DNA of 64,000 nucleotides, taken from Parazoarcus communis (lineage in GTDB: Bacteria; Pseudomonadota; Gammaproteobacteria; Burkholderiales; Rhodocyclaceae). The stretch spans positions 2,542,001-2,606,000 of the forward strand of contig NZ_CP022188.1 in NCBI RefSeq assembly GCF_003111665.1, read 5' to 3'. Positions 55,343-64,000 of this stretch are shown here, in pieces (position 1 is the stretch's first letter; each line of letters begins with the position of its first letter). A program made the position numbers and the translations under genes. The notes beneath the pieces are model-generated. The model searched no databases, had not been told where the DNA came from, and saw only the letters and a list, made by a program, of their open reading frames with translations.

Positions 55343-56299
55343 TTAGCGTCGCGCGTGGCGACGCAGGGGGTTATACATGGCGCGTTGTGTGGCCTTGCCG
55401 AGCCATCCTGGTACGACCGATTCGATCGCAGTCGGGACCAGCCCGAAGGGCAGGGGCGTGCCGCTGGCAACGTTGTCAGCACGCATCGAGCGCACATTGT
55501 CACGGCTCATTAAGGGCTGCGGTGCGAGCTCCATCAGCCTGGCCTGAAACATCGCGAGGCCCTCGGGGAGCGGAATGACCGGGCGCGGGTGGCCGACCAG
55601 CGCGGAGACGTACTCGACCAGCTGGCGCAGCGTATAGACGCTTGGCCCGGCAAGTTCCAGCGTCTGGCCGTTGGCCGAAGTGTCGGTGAGGCAGCGCCAC
55701 ACCACCTCGGCAACGTCTTCCACATAGACCGGCTGAAAGCGGGCGTTTGCGCCACCAAGCGGCAGGACCGGGAAGACCGAGGCCAGCTTTGCGAACAGGT
55801 TCAGGAAGCTGTCGTCGCGGCCGAAAATGACCGACGGTCGCAGGATGGTCCATTCGACCTCGGGCGCGGCGGCGCGGATGGCGAGTTCGCCTGCGGCCTT
55901 GGAGCGCTGATACTCGGAAGGGCCATCGGCATCGGCGCCGAGCGCGCTGACGTGAATGAGCCGTCGCACGCCGCCTGTCTTGCAGGCGGCTACGATCCTT
56001 TCCGGGAGTTCGACATGGGCGCGGGCAAAGTCGGGCCCGTAGGGCGACGCACTGCGCGAGTGCAGGATGCCGACGAGGTTCACCACGGCATCGGCGTCGG
56101 CAAACAGGCGGGAAAGGGTTGCCTCGTCATGGCAGTCGGCCTCGATCACCTCGACGTTGGGCAGGAGCAATACACGCCCTGCACGACTGCGCCGGCGCGT
56201 CGGAATCAGCACGCTGACGCCGGCTTCAGCCAGCCTGTTGGCGATGGCGGTGCCGAGAAAACCGGTACCGCCGATCAGAACGACACGTTGTGGAATCAT
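55343..56299 (-). CDS. NDUFA9-like NAD(P)-binding protein (complex I-associated SDR)
   Basis: Atypical SDR of 318 residues: VVLIGGTGFLGTAIANRL at the N-terminus, VNLVGILHSR near 75, HVSALGADADGPSEYQRSK near 117, and TILRPSVIFGRDD near 152. This is the complex I NDUFA9-like family, common in betaproteobacteria, which lacks clear dehydrogenase activity and binds NADPH. Possible role in respiratory complex I or quinone biology. It sits 55 bases downstream of the lytic transglycosylase gene. Confidence 0.85.
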   Translation of the reverse strand: MIPQRVVLIGGTGFLGTAIANRLAEAGVSVLIPTRRRSRAGRVLLLPNVEVIEADCHDEATLSRLFADADAVVNLVGILHSRSASPYGPDFARAHVELPERIVAACKTGGVRRLIHVSALGADADGPSEYQRSKAAGELAIRAAAPEVEWTILRPSVIFGRDDSFLNLFAKLASVFPVLPLGGANARFQPVYVEDVAEVVWRCLTDTSANGQTLELAGPSVYTLRQLVEYVSALVGHPRPVIPLPEGLAMFQARLMELAPQPLMSRDNVRSMRADNVASGTPLPFGLVPTAIESVVPGWLGKATQRAMYNPLRRHARR

Positions 56300-56354
56300 C
56301 GTGATTGTTGCTCCGGCGCGTAGTGCATGAGTTTAGCGACTAATGTGAATGGGG

Positions 56355-58274
56355 TCATTGTGCGTCCGGCCGCGGTGCAATGGTGCCAAGCCGCGCCTTG
56401 AGCGACTGTGGCTGGCCGTCGAGCATGGCTGCATAGATCACGGTATTCGCCATGACCTTCTTTACATAGTCGCGGGTTTCGTCGAAGGGAATGGTTTCGA
56501 CATAGATTGCACCTTCCAGCGGACGCGCGTCGCGCCAGCGCTTGGCGCGTCCCGGCCCGGCGTTGTAGCCTGCACTGGCCAGCACCGGATGATTGTCGAG
56601 ATCTTCAAGGATGAGGCGCATGTAGCTGGTGCCGAGCTGCACGTTGGTGTTGGGCTCGGCCAGCAGGCCCTGATGGTAGCCGCTCATGCCGATCTTGCCT
56701 GCGACCCACTTGCCCGTGGCCGGCATCACCTGCATCAGGCCTTGTGCGCCGGAACTCGAGCGCGCGGGGACGACAAAGCGGCTCTCCTGGCGCATCAGGC
56801 CGTAGACCCAGTTCATGTCCAGACCCTGGCTGCGGACCTGTGGTTCGATGAGATCCCGGTACGGGGTGAGAAAGCGCAGATCAAAGGCGCCGTTCGGGCT
56901 GGCGAGTTCGGCGGTATTGATGGCGCGGTCGAAAATATCGTACTTGAGGGCGAGGCGGGAGGCCGCGAGCCGGAATACCTCGTCCTGTCCGCGCAAGGAC
57001 CAGTTCCACTCGCGCACGGCCTCGGTCCGCATGTCGAGCTGGAACAGCGCGATGGCACGGCGCAACCCGGGGTCGTCCTCGGCGAGGCGAAGCTGATCCG
57101 CGCTCAATGCCGTGGCACCGGGCGAAACAACAAAGGGGCGCCCGAGTTCGTCGCCCGCGAGCATGCCGTAGAAGTGGGGGGCGCCTGCTATGCGGGCATA
57201 GAGCGCTTCTGCCTCGGCACGACGGTTGAGGCCGGCAAGGCTGCGGGCGCGCCAGTAGATCCACTCCGCTTGCTGCTGTTCATCCGCGTTCAGCCGCTCG
57301 ATCGCCCCAAGCACTGCGTTCCAGTCGTTGTCGCGCAGTGCTGAACGAACGCGCCACGCGCGCTGTTCGGCCGTCATCGGAATGTCGCCGGCAGCACTGA
57401 ACCAGTCTCTGGCCATCCTGTCCTGCGCCCACGATGCGCGCAGCGCGAGGGCCGAATAGACATAGGCGCGGTCATCGGCGCCGAGCCGGTCCTGCAGGCG
57501 GATCAGGCGCACGTGCGCACCGGGCATGTCTTCGCGGACGAGGCGGACCAGCGCGGCCAGCGCCAGTTCCCGGCCGCCGCGGTTGGTGGCGAAATTGGCG
57601 GGCAGGCGGTCGAGGTATTGAGCCGGGCTCTTCATGACCTGTTCGAGTGCGCTGCTGTCGCCATCGTCGAGCCATGCAAGCGTGCTGCGTGCGTTGCCGG
57701 TATTGCGGTTTTCGACCTGTCGCCTGAAGCGCCACCACGCGTCGTCGGCGCTCACGACCCCGCTGCTGACGGCAGCCCGCAGCACGGTGTCGCAGGCGCT
57801 GTGTGCGTCGGTGAGGTCGTGCCATTGTGCAGCGACGTCGGCCAGTACGCCGCGATCGCCGTTCATGAGCCTGGCGGTCCAGTGATGGCAGCGCAGCTCG
57901 CCGTCAGGGCTTTGCAGATCCGGATAGAGCCGCAGAAAGCCGGCCCAGTCGCTGTCCTTGGCGAGCCTTCGCAGCCAGTCGGCGCGCAGGCGTTCGGCAA
58001 GCACTGAGCCTGCCTCCTGCATCAGGAAGTCTGCCAGCTCGGTTGCGGGGGGCGCATCGGGTCGGGCAAGCTTGTTGAGCAGCAGCCAGTAGCGGACATA
58101 GGGGTCGAGCAGGTGGGTGTCGGGTTGTTGCGCCAGCCGTTCCAGCGTGTTGCGATCACCTGTGCGGATGGCCTCCCGGGCGGCGAGAATTCGCGCCTCT
58201 CCCTGTTGTCCGAAAGCGCTCGTCGCAAATACCAGGCATGCTGCGAACAGCATTCCCCATGAAGCCTTGTGCAT
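56355..58274 (-). CDS. slt: soluble lytic murein transglycosylase (Slt70-like)
   Basis: Periplasmic enzyme of 639 residues that cleaves peptidoglycan to anhydromuropeptides. A signal peptide (LFAACLVFATSAFG, cleavage near 23) precedes a long superhelical alpha domain, then the C-terminal catalytic domain: GLMRQESRFVVPARSSSG near 495 with the catalytic Glu, GLMQVMPATGKWVA, and NVQLGTSYMRLILED. FDETRDYVKKVMAN closes the fold. Divergent from the 5-formyl-THF cyclo-ligase gene, 40 bases apart. Confidence 0.92.
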   Translation of the reverse strand: MHKASWGMLFAACLVFATSAFGQQGEARILAAREAIRTGDRNTLERLAQQPDTHLLDPYVRYWLLLNKLARPDAPPATELADFLMQEAGSVLAERLRADWLRRLAKDSDWAGFLRLYPDLQSPDGELRCHHWTARLMNGDRGVLADVAAQWHDLTDAHSACDTVLRAAVSSGVVSADDAWWRFRRQVENRNTGNARSTLAWLDDGDSSALEQVMKSPAQYLDRLPANFATNRGGRELALAALVRLVREDMPGAHVRLIRLQDRLGADDRAYVYSALALRASWAQDRMARDWFSAAGDIPMTAEQRAWRVRSALRDNDWNAVLGAIERLNADEQQQAEWIYWRARSLAGLNRRAEAEALYARIAGAPHFYGMLAGDELGRPFVVSPGATALSADQLRLAEDDPGLRRAIALFQLDMRTEAVREWNWSLRGQDEVFRLAASRLALKYDIFDRAINTAELASPNGAFDLRFLTPYRDLIEPQVRSQGLDMNWVYGLMRQESRFVVPARSSSGAQGLMQVMPATGKWVAGKIGMSGYHQGLLAEPNTNVQLGTSYMRLILEDLDNHPVLASAGYNAGPGRAKRWRDARPLEGAIYVETIPFDETRDYVKKVMANTVIYAAMLDGQPQSLKARLGTIAPRPDAQ

Positions 58275-58314
58275 CCCGTAACATCCCCGTTTAAGATCGA
58301 ATCACCATATCACA

Positions 58315-58914
58315 GTGACTGCCAGTTTCCCTGCCCTTTCCGACGATATCCAGGCTCGGCGACGCGTGCTTCGCGATCGTGCGCTGGCTGCTCGCGAAGC
58401 GCTTTCGCCGGCGTCCCGCGCCGGGCGTGTTCGCCAGCTCGAAACCCACCTTGATCAGCTTGTTGCCGCGCTGCAGCCCCGTGTCCTTGCGTTTTGCTGG
58501 CCGTATCGTGCAGAGCCCGACTTGCGCGAATGGGTGACGTGCTGGCTGACAGCCGACGCGGACCGTCGTGCCGCCCTGCCGGTCGTGCTGGAGAAGGACG
58601 CACCCCTGATATTTCGCTGCTGGCGACCCGGCATGCTGCTTCAGACCGATCGTCATGGCATTCCGTTTCCCGGTGAGGGCGCGGCTGTCGTGCCCGACGT
58701 GGTGCTGGTGCCGCTCAATGCCTTCGATGCGCAGGGTTTTCGCCTTGGCTATGGCGGCGGGTATTTCGACCGTACGCTGGCGATCATGCGAACGGTGACT
58801 GTCGGGGTCGGGTTCGAGTTGGGACGGGTTGATTCCGTGCTGCCCCAGGCCCACGACCGGGCGATGGACTGGCTGGTGACAGAGGCAGGGACATTTCGGG
58901 CTGCCGAAGCCTGA
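58315..58914 (+). CDS. 5-formyltetrahydrofolate cyclo-ligase
   Basis: A 199-residue enzyme converting 5-formyl-THF to 5,10-methenyl-THF with ATP. The family motif FRLGYGGGYFDRTLA is near 140, PDVVLVPLNAFD before it, and the N-terminal RRRVLRDRALAAREAL helix is typical. It recycles folate that sugar and tRNA formyltransferases draw on. GTG start at 58315; ends 27 bases before the convergent diguanylate cyclase gene. Confidence 0.9.
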   Translation: MTASFPALSDDIQARRRVLRDRALAAREALSPASRAGRVRQLETHLDQLVAALQPRVLAFCWPYRAEPDLREWVTCWLTADADRRAALPVVLEKDAPLIFRCWRPGMLLQTDRHGIPFPGEGAAVVPDVVLVPLNAFDAQGFRLGYGGGYFDRTLAIMRTVTVGVGFELGRVDSVLPQAHDRAMDWLVTEAGTFRAAEA

Positions 58915-58941
58915 GCGGGGAGTGCTCGGGCGGGCGCTGGT

Positions 58942-61206
58942 TCAGGCCTGCTCCACCCGGTTGCGGCCGTTGTGCTTGGCTGCGTAGAGTGCGCTGTCGG
59001 CGCGGGCCAGAATCATTTCTGCATTGCTGTCGTCAGCCTGCATCAGGCTTACACCGATGCTGGTCGTCGCGCCGATGTCGCGGTTCTGGTAGACCAGTGG
59101 GGTGTTCTCAAGCGTGCTGCGAAGGCGTTCGGCCAGTTCGAGCGCGCCCGCCAAACCGGTAGCCGGCAGCAGGATCGCGAACTCCTCGCCGCCCAGACGG
59201 CCGATGAGGTCGGACGCTCGCAGCAGCGAGTGCGCAAGCGTTACAACGTGGCACAGCATGGCATCGCCTGCCGCATGGCCGTGCAGGTCGTTGACGCGCT
59301 TGAAGTAATCGAGGTCCAGCATCATCAGCGCCGCGTTGTTGCGGTAGCGGCGCACCCGAACCAGCTCAGCATCGACCTTGTCCAGAAACGCGCGACGGTT
59401 GCGAACACCTGTCAGCGGGTCGGTGGTGGCAAGCAGCCACAGAGCTTTCTCCTGCTGCTTGCGAGCGCTCACATCGCGATAGACGCGCAGGAAGCCCAGC
59501 AGTGCGTCAGTGCTTCCCGTGCTCCGGATCGGAATGAAGTCACGCTCAATCCAGCGCCCGTCGCGGTGTGCCAGTTCTTCGCCATAGACGGTCTGCGCGC
59601 GCTCGCGCAGCATGTCGAGACGTTGCGCAAATGTCGTCGGGTCCAGACTGAGCTTGCCGGCGGCGAGCGTGAGGCTCTTGATCGATGCGCCCGCGAGATT
59701 GCCCGGCGGGCGCGGCATATTCATGAGGTCGAAGACTTTGTCGTTGAGCAGGGTGATCTGTCCCTGCATGTCTTCCATGATCACCGCGCCCGGGAAGTGG
59801 TCGACCACGGTCTGCAAGCGGGCGTAGGCAGCCTGCAGATCCTTGCGCGCGGCCCGGGTAGCGGTGATGTCTTCCTTGATGGCGATGAAATGCGTCAGTG
59901 TGCCCTGCTCATCGCGCACAGGTGTAATGGTGAGCGCCTCGTCATACAGGCTGCCGTCCTTGCGCCGGTTGACGAGCTCCCCGCGCCATACCGCGCCCGA
60001 GAGGATGGTGCGCCACATGCTTTCGTAGAACTCACGGCTTTGTTGGCCGGATCGAACCAGTTCCTTGGGCATGCGCCCGACTGCCTCGCTCAGGCCATAG
60101 CCGGTGAGGGTGGTGAAGGCTGGATTGGCCCATTCGATGCGCGCGTCGGTACCGGTGATTACAACGGCGGTGGCGCTCGCGTTGAGCGCACTTTCGAGGA
60201 GGTGGCGGCGCGCCTCGGCGCGATGGCGCAGGCTTCGTTCATGCTGTCCGGCGCGTCGGAAATACAGATAGGCGGCCAGCGTGCAGCCGAGCCCGAGCAG
60301 GCTCAGCGGCAGGAAGATGAGTGCGCTGCTGCGGCTTTCGGCATACGCGCCTGCGAGTGCCTCGTCGAGCGCGCTGCTGATGACCACTGCGAATGGAAGA
60401 CGCTCGTTGAGTTGGTAGCTTACAAGCAGGTGCCCCTGTTCGCCGTCCAGTGTCTGCATCCCTGCCGTTTCGCCTGCCTGCCAGCGAAGGGCGAGCGCTT
60501 GTTCGAGTTGCTGCAGCGCCGTGTCTGCGGTTGCGGTATCGAGCAGGCGTATTCCATCGAGCCGGAAGAGGCTGATGCGGTCGCCATGGGTGGTTCTGAA
60601 GTCGTCGAGAATACGTTCGAGGTAGTCGAGGTCCAAGGTGGCAAGAAGCGCGACCGGGGGCGCGTTCCCCGGTCTGAATGAACGTGCAATCGGGACAAAG
60701 CCCAGGTCGGGTGTCGGCGTCAGCGAATCATCCGCCGGCCGGGCGTCGGCAAGGTCGCGCCCGGCGTGTGGCGGGCCGATCTGCAGGATGTCTCCCCGGG
60801 TACGATCGGGAGGGTGGTAGCTGTCGAGCCTGAGCGCTGTTCCCCGATTCTCGGGCGTGGTGCTCGCTATGACCGTGCCGTCTGCGGCCACCACAGAGAG
60901 CGAGCGCAGGTAGGGGATGTGCTGGATCACGGACTCGAGACGGCTGGTCCATTCAGGTGATGGAGCATCGGCGTCGATGGCTCGTCCAAGGGAAATCAGG
61001 TTGAGATCGACGTTCCGTAGCAGATGTCCGATGTGCGTGTTCAGATGACGGGTGTCGCGCTGCAAAACTTGTTCATGCGCAGTGCGCACGTCCTCAAGGA
61101 CCCTTGAGAAGTGATACTCGAAACCCGCCCAAGCCAGTAGCGCACAGACGCAAAGCAGGGCAAGGAAGCCGAAATCAGCGAGTCGCCTGCGACGTCGTGC
61201 GTTCAT
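58942..61206 (-). CDS. membrane diguanylate cyclase with periplasmic Cache-like and PAS domains
   Basis: A 754-residue sensor enzyme. Two transmembrane helices (about 12-30 and 312-335) flank a periplasmic Cache-like domain. A PAS domain (RHLLESALNASATAVVITG near 365; RMPKELVRSGQQSREF), a second PAS domain (VVDHFPGAVIMED) and the C-terminal GGDEF domain follow. The catalytic motif is GGEEF near 672, with an inhibitory-site RASD five residues before it, so it should make c-di-GMP under product inhibition. The gene begins 13 bases after a periplasmic binding-protein gene, which may provide its ligand input. Confidence 0.9.
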   Translation of the reverse strand: MNARRRRRLADFGFLALLCVCALLAWAGFEYHFSRVLEDVRTAHEQVLQRDTRHLNTHIGHLLRNVDLNLISLGRAIDADAPSPEWTSRLESVIQHIPYLRSLSVVAADGTVIASTTPENRGTALRLDSYHPPDRTRGDILQIGPPHAGRDLADARPADDSLTPTPDLGFVPIARSFRPGNAPPVALLATLDLDYLERILDDFRTTHGDRISLFRLDGIRLLDTATADTALQQLEQALALRWQAGETAGMQTLDGEQGHLLVSYQLNERLPFAVVISSALDEALAGAYAESRSSALIFLPLSLLGLGCTLAAYLYFRRAGQHERSLRHRAEARRHLLESALNASATAVVITGTDARIEWANPAFTTLTGYGLSEAVGRMPKELVRSGQQSREFYESMWRTILSGAVWRGELVNRRKDGSLYDEALTITPVRDEQGTLTHFIAIKEDITATRAARKDLQAAYARLQTVVDHFPGAVIMEDMQGQITLLNDKVFDLMNMPRPPGNLAGASIKSLTLAAGKLSLDPTTFAQRLDMLRERAQTVYGEELAHRDGRWIERDFIPIRSTGSTDALLGFLRVYRDVSARKQQEKALWLLATTDPLTGVRNRRAFLDKVDAELVRVRRYRNNAALMMLDLDYFKRVNDLHGHAAGDAMLCHVVTLAHSLLRASDLIGRLGGEEFAILLPATGLAGALELAERLRSTLENTPLVYQNRDIGATTSIGVSLMQADDSNAEMILARADSALYAAKHNGRNRVEQA

Positions 61207-61219
61207 CTCGAATCCGTGT

Positions 61220-62062
61220 TCAGCGTGTGATGACGATGGGCTCGAGCCCGTGGCGTCGCGCGGCGCGTACCAGTCGTCCATCCTGCTTTATCGCCTGGAG
61301 ATAGGTTTCGAGCCGCTTGAACCAAGTGGCGTCACCAGGAGCTACAGCCCATGCGTATGGCGTAATGTGGTAGGGGGTGCCGGGCGAAATCAGGCGCGCC
61401 CAGTCGGACCGGTCGAGCATGCGCTGGCTAAAAGGGTAGTCGGTCATGAAAACGTCGGCACGGCCGGATGCAACCTCCTCTTCACGCGCATGAGGTGATC
61501 CGAGTATCGCGAGCCTGGCGTGACGAAGCTTGTCGACCATGACCTGCTCATGGATCGTGCCCTTGGCGACGGCAACGACGATTCCCGGTTGATCAATGTC
61601 ATCCCACCGCTTGACTCGACCGCTGCTGCGGGCGGCAACCGCATAAATGTCGCTCGCGAGGTAGGGGGCTGTGAATTGAAGCTTCTCTGCACGCTCGGCG
61701 GTGATCCCGACACCGAACATCGCGACGTCGCAGTTGTCGCTGAGCAAGTCCTTCGCCAGGCGGGGAAAACTGCTGTCGACGAATTCGACGCCGACGTTCA
61801 GCTCCCGACCGAGCTCGAGCGCGAGATCGATGTCGATGCCGCGCAATTCGCGTGTTGCCGGGTCCCGGTATGTCACCCCGAAGTACTCCGGCCAGATGCA
61901 GATCCGGACGCGTTTCTCGTCGAGGATGCGATCAAGGCGGCTTTGGTGCCCGTGCGCGTCGAAAGCGACGCCCTGAATCATGGCGGCGCCGAAGAGCACG
62001 AGAAGCCAGCGAGCAAATTGAAGAGAGAGCGGGGAAGTCACGAGTATCCTCAATGCAGCCAC
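61220..62062 (-). CDS. family 3 periplasmic solute-binding protein without transporter
   Basis: A 280-residue SBP_bac_3 protein with an N-terminal hydrophobic signal (FARWLLVLFGAAMIQGVAFDA), then RVRICIWPEYFGVTYRDP, GIDIDLALELGREL near 78, DVAMFGVGITAERAEKLQFT near 113 and ADVFMTDYPFSQRML near 205. Family members bind amino acids or other small polar molecules. No ABC permease or ATPase gene is adjacent; the next gene is a diguanylate cyclase, suggesting a sensory role. GTG start at 62062 with GGAGA upstream. Confidence 0.85.
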   Translation of the reverse strand: MAALRILVTSPLSLQFARWLLVLFGAAMIQGVAFDAHGHQSRLDRILDEKRVRICIWPEYFGVTYRDPATRELRGIDIDLALELGRELNVGVEFVDSSFPRLAKDLLSDNCDVAMFGVGITAERAEKLQFTAPYLASDIYAVAARSSGRVKRWDDIDQPGIVVAVAKGTIHEQVMVDKLRHARLAILGSPHAREEEVASGRADVFMTDYPFSQRMLDRSDWARLISPGTPYHITPYAWAVAPGDATWFKRLETYLQAIKQDGRLVRAARRHGLEPIVITR

Positions 62063-62222
62063 GAGTCTCCATGGCTCCGCGCTGCAGCGTCGCGCACCTC
62101 AGTCACGCCGACATCATGCGCATGTCGCCGGATCAGCTCCGGCAAGCCTATTTCTATTACAAAAGAACTAAGTTATCAAGCGCCGGGATGTGACATCTGC
62201 CTGCTTGATGCAGGGTTTGCGG

Positions 62223-62257
62223 GCAGGATGGCAGCGGTTGTGCGGCTGCCATCCTGC
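62223..62257. terminator. perfect inverted repeat at the 3' end of ilvA
   Basis: Thirteen-base arms GCAGGATGGCAGC / GCTGCCATCCTGC with loop GGTTGTGCG, six bases beyond the ilvA stop. Neither side has a T-run, but the stem is strong. The rest of the gap to 62062 shows no gene. Confidence 0.55.
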
Positions 62258-62262
62258 AGGGG

Positions 62263-63783
62263 TCATGACAGGAACATGCGATAGGCCGGGTTTGTCGTCT
62301 CGTCGACATACTCGTAGCCGAGGCGCTCGAGAAACGCATCGAAGGCGCCGTTGTCTTCCGGCGGAACCTGCATGCCCACCAGTACCCGGCCGAAGTCGGC
62401 GCCGTGGTTGCGATAGTGAAAGAGGCTGATGTTCCAGTCCGAACGCAGATTCGACAGAAAGTTGATCAGGGCGCCCGGACGCTCGGGGAAGGTGAAGCGA
62501 TAGATCACCTCGTTCTCTGCCTGGGGCGCGCGCCCACCGACCATGTAACGGACGTGGGTCTTGGCCAGTTCGTCGTCGGTCAGGTCGACGGCCGGCAGAT
62601 CGTGACGCGCCAGCATTTCGACCAGTCGCGTGGCTTCGTTGCGGTTATGTACCGTCACGCCGACAAAGATGTGTGCCTTCTCGGCATCGGCATAACGGTA
62701 GTTGAACTCGGTGATGTTGCGATTGCCGAGCAGGCTGCAGAACTTGCGGAAGGAGCCCGCGTGTTCCGGGATCGTGACTGCAAGTACCGCTTCGCGCTGC
62801 TCGCCAAGCTCTGCACGCTCGGCCACGAAGCGCAGACGGTCGAAATTCATGTTGGCGCCGGAGGCGATCGCGACCAAGTGCTTGTCACGCAGTTTGTTGC
62901 GGCGCGCGTATTCCTTGGCGCCGGCAACCGCAAGTGCGCCGGCGGGTTCGAGAATCGAGCGGGTGTCCTCGAACACGTCCTTGATTGCGGCGCAGATCGC
63001 GTCGTTATCGACCAGGATCATCTCATCGACATATTGCTGGCACAGGCGGAAGGTTTCGCGGCCCACCTCCTTGACGGCAGCACCATCGGCAAAGATGCCT
63101 ACCTGATCGAGCGCCACCCGTTTGCCGGCCGCCAGCGAACGCGTCATCGCGTCGGCATCGACGGCTTCGACGCCAATGATCCGGGTCTCCGGGCGCAGAC
63201 GCTTGATGTAGGCCGCGACACCTGAGATCAGGCCGCCGCCGCCGACGCAGCAGAATACGGCATGAATGGGTTGGGGGTGGGCGCGCAGGATCTCCATGCC
63301 GATGGTGCCCTGGCCCGCGATTACATCCGGATCGTCGAAAGGATGGACGAAGGTGAGCTTCTCGGCCTTCTCCAGTTCAAGCGCGTGGGCATAGGCATCG
63401 GAGTAGGACTCGCCCACCAGCACGACTTCACCGCCCCTGGCCTTGACCGCGTCGATCTTGATCTGTGGCGTGGTGCTGGGCATGACGATGACCGCACGGA
63501 CACCGAGTTTCTTCGCCGACAGCGCCACACCCTGGGCGTGATTGCCGGCCGAGGCGCAGATGACGCCCCGCTGCAGGGCCTGGGGCGACAGTTTGACCAT
63601 CTTGTTGTATGCACCGCGCAGCTTGAAACTGAATACCGGCTGCATGTCTTCGCGCTTGAAATACACTTGATTGTGAATTCGGGCGGAGAGATTGCTGGCG
63701 AAATCCAGTGGCGTCTCGATGGCGACGTCGTACACCTGGGCGTTGAGAATACGTTCCAGATAATCCGGGCTTGCGGCGGTCAT
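62263..63783 (-). CDS. ilvA: threonine ammonia-lyase, biosynthetic
   Basis: PLP enzyme of 506 residues that deaminates threonine to 2-oxobutanoate, committing step of isoleucine synthesis. The PLP lysine is in FSFKLRGAYNKM near 58; SAGNHAQGVALSAKKLG near 85 and CVGGGGLISGVAAYIK near 190 are the cofactor-binding loops. The C-terminal third (about 325-500) holds two ACT-like regulatory domains (AVTIPEHAGSFRKFC; RFTFPERPGALINFL), so it should be inhibited by isoleucine. ATG 63783 matches the family start; no clear Shine-Dalgarno. Confidence 0.95.
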   Translation of the reverse strand: MTAASPDYLERILNAQVYDVAIETPLDFASNLSARIHNQVYFKREDMQPVFSFKLRGAYNKMVKLSPQALQRGVICASAGNHAQGVALSAKKLGVRAVIVMPSTTPQIKIDAVKARGGEVVLVGESYSDAYAHALELEKAEKLTFVHPFDDPDVIAGQGTIGMEILRAHPQPIHAVFCCVGGGGLISGVAAYIKRLRPETRIIGVEAVDADAMTRSLAAGKRVALDQVGIFADGAAVKEVGRETFRLCQQYVDEMILVDNDAICAAIKDVFEDTRSILEPAGALAVAGAKEYARRNKLRDKHLVAIASGANMNFDRLRFVAERAELGEQREAVLAVTIPEHAGSFRKFCSLLGNRNITEFNYRYADAEKAHIFVGVTVHNRNEATRLVEMLARHDLPAVDLTDDELAKTHVRYMVGGRAPQAENEVIYRFTFPERPGALINFLSNLRSDWNISLFHYRNHGADFGRVLVGMQVPPEDNGAFDAFLERLGYEYVDETTNPAYRMFLS

Positions 63784-63896
63784 GGCTTTGGCTTTGTGCG
63801 AGCGCACTGCGGTAAAGGGGCTGAGGGTAGCAGTCGATGCGGCACTGCGGCAAGCGCAGTGCCCGAAAAAACATCCGGGCGCAAGGGGGAGTACCC

Positions 63897-64000
63897 TTAG
63901 TTCGCGAGATCGGAGGCGGTGCCGTCCGGCTTGTCCGCTTCGAGCAGTTTGATCTGGCGCTCGATAAACTCCTGGGTGGAGTCCACTCCCCGCAACTGCA
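63897..64000 (-). CDS. C-terminal end of an unidentified gene
   Basis: The last 33 or so codons of a minus-strand gene entering from the right edge, ending in TAA at 63897-63899. Translation includes GVDSTQEFIERQIKLLEA and ends DGTASDLAN. The frame is open to the window edge with GC-rich third positions, and it precedes ilvA in the same orientation. Too short to identify. Confidence 0.45.
   Translation of the reverse strand, partial: QLRGVDSTQEFIERQIKLLEADKPDGTASDLAN

Overview
The window looks like chromosomal DNA of a GC-rich betaproteobacterium, most likely a member of the Rhodocyclales near Thauera, Azoarcus or Aromatoleum. This rests on gene content (a DUF3683-type FAD/Fe-S oxidoreductase, a DUF1840 protein, an NDUFA9-like protein, a YqjD/YqjE/YqjK trio, a PolA with proofreading motifs) and on codon use; no rRNA gene is present to confirm it. 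I saw no tRNA gene, CRISPR array or complete insertion sequence.

Left edge (1-2975): the 5' end of a LOG/TIGR00730-family gene on the minus strand, then polA. The linker of polA between its 5'-nuclease and 3'-5' exonuclease domains carries an in-frame palindromic repeat with 28-bp arms, resembling a REP element.

Glycan locus (3169-30470, all plus strand, mostly with overlapping stop/start codons). The first part (3169-14290) is a nearly complete CMP-legionaminic acid pathway of the GDP-sugar type: LegB, LegC, LegH, LegI, LegG, a PtmE-like CBS/nucleotidyltransferase, a PtmF-like oxidoreductase, LegF and a PtmA-like SDR. A sugar formyltransferase-like gene and a PIG-L deacetylase are embedded in it. 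An AT-rich acetyltransferase gene and an apparent gene remnant interrupt it between legF and the SDR. The middle part (14287-26029) has a flippase, a methyltransferase, a 623-residue unassigned GT-like protein, two hexapeptide acyltransferases (one apparently frameshifted), a dTDP-rhamnose-4-epimerase-like enzyme, a UDP-xylose synthase, three GT2 and one GT4 glycosyltransferases. The last part (26013-30470) is a pglC-D-E-F set, predicted to make UDP-N,N'-diacetylbacillosamine and load it on undecaprenyl phosphate. Together these genes predict a lipid-linked oligosaccharide starting with a bacillosamine-type sugar, containing a modified legionaminic acid, and flipped by the Wzx-like protein. 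No polymerase, O-antigen ligase or oligosaccharyltransferase was recognised, so the acceptor (LPS, pilin, flagellin) is unknown. A NodU-type carbamoyltransferase follows (30531-32267).

Housekeeping half (32340-64000): base salvage (hpt, upp, uracil permease), YqjD/E/K membrane-stress proteins, xth, pyrE, a molybdopterin oxidoreductase coupled to a sirtuin, the 1289-residue FAD/Fe-S oxidoreductase, RidA, YqaA, a PsiF-repeat protein, a degenerate-cyclase/FHA protein, ttcA, a pteridine-reductase-like SDR, a MidA-like methyltransferase, an alpha/beta hydrolase, two GST-family genes, cca, an NDUFA9-like protein, a soluble lytic transglycosylase, 5-formyl-THF cyclo-ligase, a diguanylate cyclase paired with an orphan periplasmic binding protein, ilvA, and the 3' end of an unidentified gene at the right edge. 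No stretch longer than about 300 bases lacks a gene.
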